Source: Abditibacterium sp. (GTDB taxonomy: Bacteria > Armatimonadota > Abditibacteriia > Abditibacteriales > Abditibacteriaceae). From it: a DNA stretch of 64,000 nt. The stretch covers positions 39,225 to 103,224 of the forward strand of contig JAUJNG010000019.1 in assembly GCA_030448265.1 (NCBI GenBank). Direction: 5' to 3'. The notes beneath the pieces were generated by a model that was not told where the DNA came from, did no database searches, and saw only the letters and a program-made list of their open reading frames with translations. The position numbers and the translations under genes are program-made. This document shows positions 1 to 10,337 of this stretch, piece by piece (position 1 is the stretch's first letter; every line of letters starts with the position of its first letter).

Positions 1-1
1 T

Positions 2-1477
2 TACGAAGTGCAATACGGCGTGGCCGGAGCCGACGGCGCGCGCGTCATCGTGTCGGTCAACGCCGCGCCGCTTCTGGACGCGCGCGGCAGCTTTTCCGGC
101 ATGGTCGCCTCCTTCACGGATGTCACCGAGCGCCGCACGCTTCAAGAGCGCCTGCGCCATCAGGCGTTTCACGACGCGCTCACCGGACTGGCGAACCGCT
201 CCCTGCTGCGCGACCGCCTCGAACACGCGCTTTTGCGGCGCGGCAAGGGCGATAATCCGGTCGCGGTGTTGTTTATTGACCTGGACAACTTCAAATACAT
301 CAACGATTCTCTGGGCCACGCGGCGGGCGACGAACTCCTCGTGGCCATCGCCAACCGGCTGCGAATTTCGCTGCGCGGCGCGGATACAGCGGCGCGTTTC
401 GGCGGCGACGAGTTCGTGGTGCTTTTGGAAGACGTGGACAGCCCGCACTACGCCATTCAGGTCGCGGAGCGCTTGCTGGAAGCCTTGCGCGAGCCGCTCA
501 TTTTGAGCGGGCGCGAAGTGTTCACCACGCCCAGCATCGGCATCGCGTTTTCGACCGGCGACTACGACCATCCCGATGAAATGCTGCGCCACGCCGACGC
601 CGCCATGTATGAGGCCAAACGCAACGGCAAGGCCCGCTACGAAGTGTTTCATTCGAGCATGAGTGCCTCGGCGCTCAATCGCCTCGAAATCGAAAACGAT
701 TTGCGGCGCGCTCTGCAAAACAACGAGTTTTTTCTGCACTTCCAGCCCAAATGGCATCTCGCCACCGACTCGATCACCGGTTTCGAGGCCCTGGTGCGCT
801 GGCGCCATCCCCAGCGCGGCCTGGTGCCGCCTGGCGAATTCATTCCCATCGCCGAAGAGACCGGCCTCATCGTGCCGCTCGGTTTTCAGGTTCTCAAAAG
901 CGCCTGCGAACAGGCGCGTCTCTGGAGCCGGCAAGTGTCGAGGCCCCTCACAATGGCCGTCAACGTTTCGGCCCGCCAGCTTCAAATGCCGGAAATGGTG
1001 CCTTTAGTCGCGCGGGTGTTAGAGGAATCGGGCTTCGCGCCAGGCTGTTTGATTTTGGAAATCACCGAAAGCGCCATCGTGGAGCGCACCGGCGCCATGC
1101 TCGACACGCTCAATGCCCTCAAAGCCCTGGGCGTCAAACTCGCCATCGACGATTTCGGAACCGGCTATTCATCGCTGGCGTATTTGCGCGCTTTTCCCTT
1201 CGATTATCTCAAAATCGACCGCCAGTTCGTGACCAACGTGCATGAAGAAAGCGGAAGCGGCGTCATCGTTTCTTCGATGATTACCCTCGCTCACGCCCTC
1301 AATCTGGTAGTGATTGCCGAAGGTGCCGAGCAAGCCGAAGAAGTGGCGCATTTGCGGCGTCTGGGCTGCGATCTGGCGCAGGGCTATTATTTTGGCCGTC
1401 CCATGTCCGCAGGGGAAATCGAAGCGCGCCTGGGGCTGCATTCCAACGGCGTCGCGGCGCTTCGCGCGGCGGTTTAG
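2..1477 (+). CDS. Diguanylate cyclase/phosphodiesterase (PAS-GGDEF-EAL), 5' end outside window
   Basis: The reading frame is open to the window edge (Tyr-Glu precede the GTG at position 8), so the start lies upstream. The first ~40 residues, ending 'SFTDVTERR', are the tail of a PAS/PAC sensor domain. The GGDEF domain follows with an intact 'RFGGDEF' signature (bases 398-418), so cyclic-di-GMP synthesis is plausible. The EAL domain has 'GFEALVRW' (about 780-800) and 'DDFGTGYSSL' (1147-1176), the usual metal-binding residues of an active phosphodiesterase. The protein is therefore probably a bifunctional or switchable c-di-GMP enzyme controlled by an N-terminal sensor that is not visible. The second half of the window encodes type IV pilus genes, a classical c-di-GMP output, but no direct link is shown here. 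Confidence 0.93.
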   Translation, partial: YEVQYGVAGADGARVIVSVNAAPLLDARGSFSGMVASFTDVTERRTLQERLRHQAFHDALTGLANRSLLRDRLEHALLRRGKGDNPVAVLFIDLDNFKYINDSLGHAAGDELLVAIANRLRISLRGADTAARFGGDEFVVLLEDVDSPHYAIQVAERLLEALREPLILSGREVFTTPSIGIAFSTGDYDHPDEMLRHADAAMYEAKRNGKARYEVFHSSMSASALNRLEIENDLRRALQNNEFFLHFQPKWHLATDSITGFEALVRWRHPQRGLVPPGEFIPIAEETGLIVPLGFQVLKSACEQARLWSRQVSRPLTMAVNVSARQLQMPEMVPLVARVLEESGFAPGCLILEITESAIVERTGAMLDTLNALKALGVKLAIDDFGTGYSSLAYLRAFPFDYLKIDRQFVTNVHEESGSGVIVSSMITLAHALNLVVIAEGAEQAEEVAHLRRLGCDLAQGYYFGRPMSAGEIEARLGLHSNGVAALRAAV

Positions 1478-1792
1478 GAGCGTGAGCGGATTCTTAAAAC
1501 GATGCCCGCCAACTAAGCTCATCCGTTGGAAGCCAAAGTGACGAACGAGCGAAGCAAGATCGGAGCAATAGACGGTCGGGTGCAGCGCCTTGTCGTGCGG
1601 TCGTTGGGATATTTAGCGACGTGAGGCGTGTGTTAGGAGAAATTATAAGTTGGAGCCACTAAATCTATCGATATCAGTCTTCTCGAAACGATCAACAAAG
1701 CAGCAATGAGCGAACTCACTCACCGCTTGAAGGGTGCCATTGCCATCTTTCAAGCCGTGAGTGAGTCGTTAGTTGGCCGGAATCAAAGACTC
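1478..1792. repeat. Gene-free gap with nested inverted repeats, left flank of the low-GC islet
   Basis: No gene is seen here. An exact 9-bp inverted repeat, GCCAACTAA (1508-1516) and TTAGTTGGC (1769-1777), brackets most of the gap. Inside its right end is a hairpin with 20-bp arms (1714-1733 and 1747-1766, one mismatch and one G-T pair, 13-nt loop). The hairpin has no T-run, so it is not a textbook terminator, although it lies between two convergent genes. A second motif near 1545-1600, including CAGCGCCTTGTCGTGC, recurs in diverged form on the other side of the next gene (about 2626-2675, GGCGCCTTGTTGTGC). This repeat-gene-repeat layout resembles a mobile cassette but is not proof of one. 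Confidence 0.55.
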
Positions 1793-2410
1793 TTACTCAA
1801 AGTGTTGGAACGTTTGAACCGAGTCTTTGATCTTCAAGTCATGCAAAGCAGCTAATGCAGCCGCTTCTTTATCGCTGTATTTAACTGCTGTGAAAACCGG
1901 ATCGTCACTGTCCTCAGCGAGCAGGTGATGGAAAAATCCCGTTAGAAACAAAGTGCCTGCATCGTTCCAATCGGTTGGTGCAATGTAACCTTTGTAGCCA
2001 GCCTTTAGAAAAGCATCGGCTAATGGTTTGCGCCCGCTGGCACATGCAACGCTGATGAGCGTGCCTTGTGCTTTTGTGACAAGCTCCGGAATGTTTTGCG
2101 GCGTCAGGTAAAACTTGATGCCTTGCCACATCTCTCGTCCGTAATGATCAAGCTGACCTTCAATTCTGTCTATCACATCAAATCGCAGGCTTGGCTCTTC
2201 GTTCGTGCCGTCACCATGACACATTATGATGACGTATTCCGTTTCAGGATGATTGCGAGCCAGAAAATCCAATACGTGTTGTTTGTGTATCAACTTGTGC
2301 AGGTAAACTCGAATATTACGACTTTCCAGCATCGTTCGCAACATCAAGGCGCTTTCAACCATGCCAAACGCCATATCGCAGCCGATAACGACTGTATCAA
2401 ATTTTTTCAT
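1793..2410 (-). CDS. Caspase-fold (clan CD-like) cysteine peptidase-like protein, orphan
   Basis: This 205-residue protein has no signal peptide or membrane segment. Two short blocks match the catalytic layout of clan CD peptidases (caspase, CHAT, gingipain type): 'VIIMCHGDG' with His65 after a hydrophobic strand, and 'LISVACASGR' with Cys123 after another. The family assignment is inferred from this His/Cys dyad and the strand pattern. The start is well supported by a GCGGAGGAAAC Shine-Dalgarno just before the ATG. The gene is visibly lower in GC than its neighbours, stands alone between repeated segments and faces the GGDEF/EAL gene tail to tail, which suggests recent acquisition. It could be a protease effector, a regulator or a non-catalytic caspase-fold protein. 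Confidence 0.55.
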   Translation of the reverse strand: MKKFDTVVIGCDMAFGMVESALMLRTMLESRNIRVYLHKLIHKQHVLDFLARNHPETEYVIIMCHGDGTNEEPSLRFDVIDRIEGQLDHYGREMWQGIKFYLTPQNIPELVTKAQGTLISVACASGRKPLADAFLKAGYKGYIAPTDWNDAGTLFLTGFFHHLLAEDSDDPVFTAVKYSDKEAAALAALHDLKIKDSVQTFQHFE

Positions 2411-2755
2411 GTTTCCTCCGCTAATACCATTTAAAAAGTGATTATGTAGAAGTCGCGCGGCAACGCAACCGCGCTAGTAGTGGCGACAACTACATTGCAT
2501 TCGTAAAAAGGCTATTAGAGAAAGGCGGGCATATGTAAATGATTACTCAACTCAATAGCTGTGTCAAGCCGCGCACCGCGGTAGAACGATCAAGATAATC
2601 CGCCGCCTGAAACGCAGTGAGGAGAAGCGACGAGCGAAGCTCTGGGCGGGCGGGTGTGGCGCCTTGTTGTGCCTTTATGAGGCGCTTTGGGGCGAAGGCT
2701 TTTGGCCGAACACAAGCCAAAAATAAGATAACAACCCCTCAGCGCAACTTTAAAT
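2411..2755. other. Gene-free gap, right flank of the low-GC islet
   Basis: No gene is supported in this stretch. The part next to the caspase-like gene is AT-rich and probably holds its promoter, but I cannot place the boxes with confidence. Around 2567-2581 the sequence AAGCCGCGCACCGCG is imperfectly complementary to CGGGTGTGGCGCCTTG near 2655-2670, giving a roughly 110-bp element with inverted ends and unrelated sequence between them. The right end resembles the motif found left of the gene at about 1583-1600. Such ends recall integron attC sites, but the canonical RYYYAAC/GTTRRRY core pair is not clearly present. Confidence 0.3.
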
Positions 2756-2793
2756 AAAGAACACGAGGATTCAATTCAATCCTCGTGTTCTTT
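2756..2793 (-). terminator. Intrinsic terminator of the atp operon
   Basis: Perfect 16-bp inverted repeat (2756-2771 and 2778-2793) with a 6-nt loop, 11 bases past the atpC stop. On the minus strand the stem is followed by a T-rich stretch (TTTATTTAAA), the standard form of a rho-independent terminator. Confidence 0.88.
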
Positions 2794-2804
2794 ATCATTG
2801 GACT

Positions 2805-3215
2805 TTAGCGTCCCGCCGCGACGCGACTTCGCGCCCGCGCACGCTGCAACGCCGACGTCGCGCGTTCGCGCTGCAAAACTTCGCCTTCAAACTTGCCCGC
2901 TAAACGATTCAAAGCGCGCTCTTCGGCCTGCTTCGCGCGTTCGGCGTTGATATCGGACGCAAATTCAGCAGAATCGGCCAGAAGCTGCGCCGTGTTGTTG
3001 GAAACCTGAAAAAAGCCGCCGCCCACGAAGAGGCGCAGTTCGCGGCCATCGGCGTCGGTGATGCGAACCAGACCAGGCTGAAGCGCCGCGACCATCGGCG
3101 CGTGATTGGCCAAAACGCCAAACGAGCCTTCCATGCCAGGCGCCTGAATCGATTCGACGGGCGCACTGAAAATCTCGCGTTCGGGCGTCACGACGGACAG
3201 GGTGAAAGTAGCCAT
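2805..3215 (-). CDS. atpC: F1F0 ATP synthase epsilon subunit
   Basis: This 136-residue protein has the usual epsilon length. The N-terminal beta-sandwich reads 'MATFTLSVVTPEREIFSA' and includes the family block 'GSFGVLANHAPMVAAL'. A C-terminal two-helix region of Arg/Glu/Ala-rich sequence follows (about residues 88-136). Epsilon sits on the central stalk, couples gamma to the c-ring and inhibits ATP hydrolysis through its C-terminal helices. It is the last gene of the operon, following atpD across an 89-bp gap filled by a long inverted repeat, and a strong terminator follows. Confidence 0.96.
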   Translation of the reverse strand: MATFTLSVVTPEREIFSAPVESIQAPGMEGSFGVLANHAPMVAALQPGLVRITDADGRELRLFVGGGFFQVSNNTAQLLADSAEFASDINAERAKQAEERALNRLAGKFEGEVLQRERATSALQRARARSRVAAGR

Positions 3216-3223
3216 TGTTTTTG

Positions 3224-3302
3224 AAGGCTAAAGGATGAAGGCTAAAGGCTAAATCAAACACAGCGCGAATGATTTAGCCTTTAGCCTTCATCCTTTAGCC
3301 TT
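3224..3302. repeat. Long inverted repeat, GGCTAAA-heptamer family (copy 1)
   Basis: Perfect 33-bp arms (3224-3256 and 3270-3302) with a 13-nt loop, filling the gap between atpD and atpC. Each arm is a run of roughly 7-bp units (GGCTAAA/GGATGAA) ending in AAATCA. Two relatives lie at 6079-6156 and 31323-31413. Lying inside an operon, it may act as an mRNA processing or stability element rather than a full terminator. Confidence 0.9.
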
Positions 3303-3304
3303 TC

Positions 3305-5189
<1,885 letters not shown>

Positions 5190-6071
5190 TTAACCTTTGA
5201 GGGCTTCCGAACCGCCGATAATGTCGAGCAGATCTTTGGTGATGCCCGCCTGACGGGTGCGGTTGGCGATCAGCGTCAGGTTGTCGATTTGTTCGCCCGC
5301 GTTTTTGGTGGCGGCGCTCATCGCCGTCATGCGCGCGCCGTATTCCGAAGCCGTCGCTTCCATCAAAAGCTGATAAACCCGCGTTTCAACATAGCGCGGC
5401 AGCAACACGCCCAGCAATTCCTCGATTTTCGGCTCGAAAATGAAGTCGCTGCGCCCGCCTTTCTGGTCGCCTTCCTCGGCGGCGGGCGGTTCGATGGGCA
5501 GAAACTTCACGGTTTCCGGTCGCTGCACGAGGGCCGAAACGAATTCGGTGTAGCAAATGTAAACCTCGTCCACCTGACCGACTGAAAACTGGCCTGTGAG
5601 GGTGTTGGAAACGGCGCGAATGGTGTCGTAAGGCGTGTCCGGCCCAATCGCCGGAAAAGTTTCGGTGAGCGCGTAGCCGCGTTTGGCGAAGTATTCGTTC
5701 GCTTTGCGGCCCAGACTCACGATTCTGACGTTGGCCGCGCCGTGCTGTGCGATTTGGCTGTCAACGAAACGGTGCGCGAGGCGCAGCAAGTTGGAGTTGT
5801 AAGCACCCGCCAGACCTTTATCGGCGGAAATGACGACCACCATCACGCTTTGCACGGGCCGCACCGTCAGAAGCGGATGCGAAAAGTCTTTGACCGAGGG
5901 CGCGAGGGTGCCGACGAGTTCAGCCATCGTATTGGCGTAGGGCTTGCCTTTTTGCACGCGCTCTTGGACGCGGCGCAGTTTGGCGGCGGCCACCATTTTC
6001 ATCGCCTGAGTGATCTGAGCGATGTTTTTGACGACGCGGATTTTGCGTTTGATGTCGCGGAGTGATGCCAT
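5190..6071 (-). CDS. atpG: F1F0 ATP synthase gamma subunit
   Basis: The rotary shaft of F1, 293 residues. The N-terminal helix 'MASLRDIKRKIRVVKNIAQI' and 'TQAMKMVAAAKLRR' are canonical, and the C-terminal helix carries 'GARMTAMSAATKNAGEQI', which contacts the alpha3beta3 bore. An insert-like stretch around residues 180-200 (Glu/Gly/Lys-rich, 'EEGDQKGGRSDF') lies in the central Rossmann region. It is preceded by a 90-bp intergenic palindrome after atpA and followed without a gap by the RidA-like gene. Confidence 0.96.
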   Translation of the reverse strand: MASLRDIKRKIRVVKNIAQITQAMKMVAAAKLRRVQERVQKGKPYANTMAELVGTLAPSVKDFSHPLLTVRPVQSVMVVVISADKGLAGAYNSNLLRLAHRFVDSQIAQHGAANVRIVSLGRKANEYFAKRGYALTETFPAIGPDTPYDTIRAVSNTLTGQFSVGQVDEVYICYTEFVSALVQRPETVKFLPIEPPAAEEGDQKGGRSDFIFEPKIEELLGVLLPRYVETRVYQLLMEATASEYGARMTAMSAATKNAGEQIDNLTLIANRTRQAGITKDLLDIIGGSEALKG

Positions 6072-6078
6072 TATTTAG

Positions 6079-6156
6079 AAGGCTAAAGGCTAAAGGCTGA
6101 AGGCTAAATCATTCGAACTTGGTTGATTTAGCCTTTAGCCTTTAGCCTTTAGCCTT
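6079..6156. repeat. Long inverted repeat, GGCTAAA-heptamer family (copy 2)
   Basis: 33-bp arms (6079-6111 and 6124-6156) with one mismatch and a 12-nt loop, filling the atpA-atpG gap. Four consecutive 7-bp units of the GGCTAAA type are visible in the right arm. It is closely related to the element at 3224-3302, so the same palindrome type occurs twice in one operon. Confidence 0.9.
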
Positions 6157-6161
6157 TTCTC

Positions 6162-7697
6162 CTATGCGCTCGCGGTGAACTGCCCGTTGAAGTCGCCCGC
6201 CGCACTTTTCAAAGTCTCTTCCGCTTCTTTGGAAATCGCTTTTTCGGTGCGAATCGCCTGCACCACTTCGGGGTAGCGCTCTTTCACGAAACTCAGAAAC
6301 TCCCGCTCGTAACGCTGCACGTCTTCGACCGGAAAAACATCCATGAAGCCGTTGGTCGCGGCCCAGATCGAAAGCACCTGGTCTTCGACAGGGTAGGGCG
6401 CGTAGTTGCCCTGCTTCATCAGTTCCGTGAGGCGCTGGCCGCGCGCCAACTGCGCCTGCGTCGATTTGTCCAAGTCCGAAGCGAACTGCGCGAACGCCGC
6501 CAGCGAGCGATACTGCGCCAGCTCGAGCTTGAGTTTGCCCGCAACCTGCTTGGTGGCCTTGATTTGCGCCGCCGATCCAACGCGCGATACGCTCAGACCC
6601 GCGTTGATGGCGGGGCGCACACCGGCGTTGAACAAGTCCGGCTCCAGGAAGATCTGGCCGTCGGTGATGGAAATCACGTTGGTCGGGATATACGCCGAAA
6701 TGTCGTTGGCCTGGGTTTCGATGATGGGAAGCGCGGTCAAAGAACCGCCGCCCAGATCGCGGTGCATTTTGGCCGAGCGCTCCAGCAAGCGCGAATGCAG
6801 GTTGAAAACGTCGCCAGGATAAGCCTCGCGGCCAGGCGGACGGCGCAACAGCAGCGACATCGAGCGATAGGCGACGGCGTGTTTGCTCAAATCGTCGTAG
6901 ACGATGAGCGCGTGCTGCCCCTTGTCGCGGAAATACTCGCCCATCGCGGTGCCGGCGAAGGGCGCGATGTATTGCAAGGGCGCGCTGTCGTTGGCCGAGG
7001 CGACCACGACAATCGTGTATTCCATCGCGCCCGCTTTTTCGAGCGCCGCAACCAGCGCGGCAATCGTGGACTGCTTCTGGCCGATGGCGACGTAAATACA
7101 GTAAACGCCGCTCTCTTTCTGGTTGATGATGGCGTCGATGGCGACGGCGGTTTTTCCGGTCTGGCGGTCGCCGATGATAAGTTCGCGCTGGCCGCGCCCA
7201 ATCGGAATCATGGCGTCGATGGCCTTGATGCCGGTCTGAAGCGGCTCCTTGACGCCCTCGCGCTGCATCACGCCTGGCGCTTTGACTTCGATGAGCTGGC
7301 GCGTGTCGGTGACGATGGGGCCTTTGCCGTCAATCGGCTCGCCCAGCGCGTTGACGACGCGGCCCAGAAGGGCGGGGCCAACCGGAACATCGGCGATGCG
7401 GCCCGTGGTTTTCACCGTCGAGCCTTCTTCGATGTGGTTGTAATCGCCCGCGATAACGACGCCGACGTTGTCGTCTTCGAGGTTGAGCGCGATGCCCATG
7501 GTGGGCAGGCCGGTGTCGGGCGAAACGGGAAATTCGAGCAGTTCGCCCGATTTGGCGCCCTGCAAGCCGTAAACGCGCGCGATGCCGTCGCCGATTTCCA
7601 GCACGGTGCCGACATCGACCATTTGCAGGTCGGTTTCGAGGCCGCCTTCCAACTCGCGTTGGAGGACAGAGGTGATTTCTTCCGGTCTAATTGCCAT
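6162..7697 (-). CDS. atpA: F1F0 ATP synthase alpha subunit
   Basis: The non-catalytic nucleotide-binding subunit of F1, 511 residues, standard length. The N-terminus '[16 protein letters not shown]' is typical, the Walker A reads 'GDRQTGKTA', and the alpha signature '[17 protein letters not shown]' is present near residue 370. It lies 40 bp downstream of atpH. That gap contains a short palindrome around GGACACGGCGTGCCGTGTTCC-like sequence (7711-7731), which may modulate alpha translation relative to the preceding genes. Confidence 0.97.
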   Translation of the reverse strand: MAIRPEEITSVLQRELEGGLETDLQMVDVGTVLEIGDGIARVYGLQGAKSGELLEFPVSPDTGLPTMGIALNLEDDNVGVVIAGDYNHIEEGSTVKTTGRIADVPVGPALLGRVVNALGEPIDGKGPIVTDTRQLIEVKAPGVMQREGVKEPLQTGIKAIDAMIPIGRGQRELIIGDRQTGKTAVAIDAIINQKESGVYCIYVAIGQKQSTIAALVAALEKAGAMEYTIVVVASANDSAPLQYIAPFAGTAMGEYFRDKGQHALIVYDDLSKHAVAYRSMSLLLRRPPGREAYPGDVFNLHSRLLERSAKMHRDLGGGSLTALPIIETQANDISAYIPTNVISITDGQIFLEPDLFNAGVRPAINAGLSVSRVGSAAQIKATKQVAGKLKLELAQYRSLAAFAQFASDLDKSTQAQLARGQRLTELMKQGNYAPYPVEDQVLSIWAATNGFMDVFPVEDVQRYEREFLSFVKERYPEVVQAIRTEKAISKEAEETLKSAAGDFNGQFTASA

Positions 7698-7737
7698 TAT
7701 GAACTCTGATGGACACGGCGTGCCGTGTTCCTTATTT

Positions 7738-8289
7738 TTAAACGACCTTGACGCGCTTCAATCGCTCGTTCAAGGTTTGTAGGCGCGATTCTACGCTGCC
7801 GTCAATCAGTTTATCGCCCACCCGCACTACGAGGCCGCCCAGAATATTGGGGTCAATGCGCGTTTTGAGGCGCACTTTGACGCCGAATTTGGCCTGAAGC
7901 GCGCGTTCGAGCGCGAAATGCTGCGCCATCGAAAGCGGAACCGCCGAAACGACTTCGCCATCGGCCTCACCGCGAAATTCGTCAAAAAGCCGGTTGAACT
8001 CGCTCAGAATCTGCGGCAGGATGTTGGCGCGGCCTTTGTCCACCACCAGAAACAGAAATTTCTCGACATCGGGGCTGGCCGAGCCGCCAAAAATGCCGTG
8101 CATCACGGCGCGCTTCTTTTCGACGGTCAGAAGCGGGTGATGCAGCACGCTCGCCAGTTCGCGCGAGCTTTCCACCGTCGCCACCACTTCGGCTAAATTC
8201 GACGCGATGGTTTCGACCTGGCCGCGCTTCTTGGCGACTCCAAAAAGGGCGCTCGCATAGCGGCGCGCCACGCTGAGATCGCCGGTCAT
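7738..8289 (-). CDS. atpH: F1F0 ATP synthase delta subunit (OSCP)
   Basis: A 183-residue protein of the delta/OSCP family, which joins the top of F1 to the peripheral stalk. The N-terminal helical bundle begins '[17 protein letters not shown]', and the C-terminal signature '[20 protein letters not shown]' matches the family. Its ATG overlaps the atpF stop by 4 bp (ATGA, 8286-8289), indicating translational coupling between the two peripheral-stalk subunits. Confidence 0.95.
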   Translation of the reverse strand: MTGDLSVARRYASALFGVAKKRGQVETIASNLAEVVATVESSRELASVLHHPLLTVEKKRAVMHGIFGGSASPDVEKFLFLVVDKGRANILPQILSEFNRLFDEFRGEADGEVVSAVPLSMAQHFALERALQAKFGVKVRLKTRIDPNILGGLVVRVGDKLIDGSVESRLQTLNERLKRVKVV

Positions 8290-8810
8290 CGGGCGCTTCC
8301 CATTGAGGTTTGCGCCCCTATTTTGGCAATCGCGTCGTCAATGAGTCCGGTCTGACCCGCCGCGCTGAGGTTTTCGCGCGCGCTCTGACGGGCCATCAAA
8401 GTCGCCAGATCGACGATCTGATTGCGCGCTTCGACCAGCGATTTGCTCCGCTCCGACGCCGCTTCTTCCTGACCGCGCAAAACAATCGCCTGCGCGTCGG
8501 TGTGGGCGCGGGCGAGAATTTCGTCGCGCGCGCTCTGGGCTTCCTTGACGGCGGCCTGAATTTTATTGCGCGCTTCGTCCTCGATGGTCGCCAGACGAGT
8601 TTCGTAATCGCGCTGCAGCGCGACCATTTCATCGCGCCGCGCCTGCGCGTCGTCCAGATCGCCGCGAATTTTGTCCTGGCGCGCCTGGAGAGTGCGAACG
8701 AGCGGGCCAAAGGCGAATTTGCTCAAAACGAAGAGCAAAATCAGAAAGCCGACCAGCGATATGAGGATGAATCTGGGTTCGATACCCAGCGTTTCTAAAA
8801 TTGAACCCAT
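8286..8810 (-). CDS. atpF: F1F0 ATP synthase subunit b
   Basis: The 174-residue peripheral stalk subunit. One membrane helix near the N-terminus ('FILISLVGFLILLFVLSKF', residues ~14-32) is followed by a long, highly charged coiled-coil region (about 36-150) of Arg/Glu/Ala/Gln. Only one b-type gene is present, so the stalk is probably a homodimer. The gene lies 58 bp downstream of atpE and overlaps atpH by 4 bp. Confidence 0.95.
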   Translation of the reverse strand: MGSILETLGIEPRFILISLVGFLILLFVLSKFAFGPLVRTLQARQDKIRGDLDDAQARRDEMVALQRDYETRLATIEDEARNKIQAAVKEAQSARDEILARAHTDAQAIVLRGQEEAASERSKSLVEARNQIVDLATLMARQSARENLSAAGQTGLIDDAIAKIGAQTSMGSAR

Positions 8811-8868
8811 TGTTTTGTTGGAAGACGCTGAGGCGGAAGCGACTCAAAAGCCGCTTCCGCCGAAAAAA

Positions 8869-9156
8869 TTAACCGCCACCGCCAGCAGCGCCGCCCATCG
8901 CTCCGATAGCCTGGGTCACCGAGGGCAGTTTGCCCTGCAAAATGAAGAACATGAGTAGCGCGTAGATGACCAGCGATTCGATCAGCGCCAGACCGATAAT
9001 CATCGCGGTTTGAATCGTGCCCGACGCTTCGGGCTGGCGCGCCATGCCCTGAACCGCGCCGTAGATGGCGATGCCCTGTCCCAGACCCGCGCCGATAACG
9101 GCGATGGGAAGTCCCAAACCAGTCGCAAGTGCGAGTTGACCAAAATAATTTTCCAT
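8869..9156 (-). CDS. atpE: F1F0 ATP synthase subunit c (proteolipid ring)
   Basis: A 95-residue, two-helix hairpin forming the rotor ring. Helix 1 is 'ATGLGLPIAVIGAGLGQGIA' and the polar loop contains 'ARQPE'. Helix 2 carries the ion-binding Glu60 in 'ALIESLVIYALL'. Gln27, Glu60, Ser61 and Tyr65 align with residues that coordinate Na+ in sodium-type rings, while the positions equivalent to Val63 and Thr67 of the Ilyobacter ring are both Leu. The coupling ion is therefore not decided. An unusually Gly-rich tail ('GGAAGGGG') closes the protein. The ATG has a strong AAGGAGATAAG Shine-Dalgarno, fitting the high copy number needed for c. Confidence 0.95.
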   Translation of the reverse strand: MENYFGQLALATGLGLPIAVIGAGLGQGIAIYGAVQGMARQPEASGTIQTAMIIGLALIESLVIYALLMFFILQGKLPSVTQAIGAMGGAAGGGG

Positions 9157-9218
9157 AGTGTTCTTATCTCCTTTCCCCGAAAAATTGCGGGGAAGTGGAA
9201 AGCAAAGTGAATCCGGTT

Positions 9219-10307
9219 TTACGCGACCGGAGACGCGCTGGCACGACCCACGACCTGATCATGCCCGCCGGTGTGAGCGTGCTCGGTGTGTTCGTGCCCG
9301 CCATGCTCATCATGATGCGTGGCGAGAATTGAAATGTAGATGGCCAGCAGTGTCGAAAACACCAGAGCCTGCAAAAATCCGAAGAGAACGCCCAGAAACA
9401 ACACCGGCAACTGAAACGGAATCGGCAGCCAGATCGGCAAAAGCGCCACAGCCAAGCCTATCAGAGTCGCCACCACTTGCTCTTCGCCGAACACGTTGCA
9501 AAGCAAACGCAGTGACAGAGAAAGCGGCTTAATCAGTTCGCCGATTAGATGAAGCGGGAAGTTGAGCGGCGCCAGCCAGATCGGTTCGCCCACGAAATGC
9601 ATAAACCACGATTTGAATCCCGCTTCCGAAATGGCGATGATGTGAACCGCGATAAATGCGACGATAGCGAGCGCGATGGGAATGGCGGGCATCGCCGTCG
9701 GCGCCAGCATTCCAGGCACGAGGCCCAGGTAGTTGGACACCAGAATGGTGAAGAAAAACGAGGCGATGAGCGGCGTGTATTTGCGCGCCAGAGGCGCACC
9801 CATCACACCGACCAGATAATCCTGAAAACCGGCGACTCCGGCTTCGACCAAATTCGCCGCCGAAGCGGTCTTGCCTTCGGGCCGAATTTTGACTTTACGC
9901 GCCGCCGAAACCATCAAAAGTCCCAGAAATGTCCACACCAGGGCCGTGATGACCAAAAAGTCGTATTTCACGACCGGCCCATGTGGCCCTTTCTCACCAG
10001 GCTGCGCGAAAAGAGTGCGCGCGACACCGTTGAACCAGGTGCCGTGTTCGGGATCGAAAACCGCGCGCGGCTCGGCAGAGTGCCCGTCGCCATGTCCGCC
10101 TTTGCCGTGTCCGCCTTCACCGTGCGAACCGGTGATGGCGCTGGCGTGTTCGCCAGTGCCGCCGTGCGCCGCGCTATCGACGGCTTCGGTCGCGCCGCCC
10201 GCTTTGGTCGTGCCGCCCGCTTCGGGCGCAGCAAACGCGACGCGCGGCGCCGCAAAGGTCGCAAGAAGGGCGAAAAGCGCGGCGTGGCGAAAGAATTTGG
10301 CGATCAT
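9219..10307 (-). CDS. atpB: F1F0 ATP synthase subunit a with His-rich termini
   Basis: The proton/ion channel subunit of F0, 362 residues and longer than most homologues (about 220-290). The essential stator Arg is present as Arg267 in 'LSLSLRLLCNVFGEE'. Upstream comes a signal-peptide-like N-terminus (residues 1-27, ending AFAA). A Gly/His-rich segment with His at 48, 54, 62, 67, 72, 76 and 88 lies before the first core helix. The C-terminal tail holds eight His in residues 331-349. Both His-rich regions flank the membrane domain and could bind metal or sense pH; this is inference. It sits 62 bp upstream of atpE. Confidence 0.95.
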   Translation of the reverse strand: MIAKFFRHAALFALLATFAAPRVAFAAPEAGGTTKAGGATEAVDSAAHGGTGEHASAITGSHGEGGHGKGGHGDGHSAEPRAVFDPEHGTWFNGVARTLFAQPGEKGPHGPVVKYDFLVITALVWTFLGLLMVSAARKVKIRPEGKTASAANLVEAGVAGFQDYLVGVMGAPLARKYTPLIASFFFTILVSNYLGLVPGMLAPTAMPAIPIALAIVAFIAVHIIAISEAGFKSWFMHFVGEPIWLAPLNFPLHLIGELIKPLSLSLRLLCNVFGEEQVVATLIGLAVALLPIWLPIPFQLPVLFLGVLFGFLQALVFSTLLAIYISILATHHDEHGGHEHTEHAHTGGHDQVVGRASASPVA

Positions 10308-10337
10308 GTTGAGAAAAAGCGCCTCAGCGCGAGAAAC

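Noticed and set aside
1508..1777. Firm call of an integron attC site
   Set aside because: The inverted 9-mer and hairpin are suggestive, but the canonical core boxes and an integrase were not found.
6564..7709. Long plus-strand open frame across atpA
   Set aside because: Antisense to a clear ATP synthase alpha gene; no recognisable motif.
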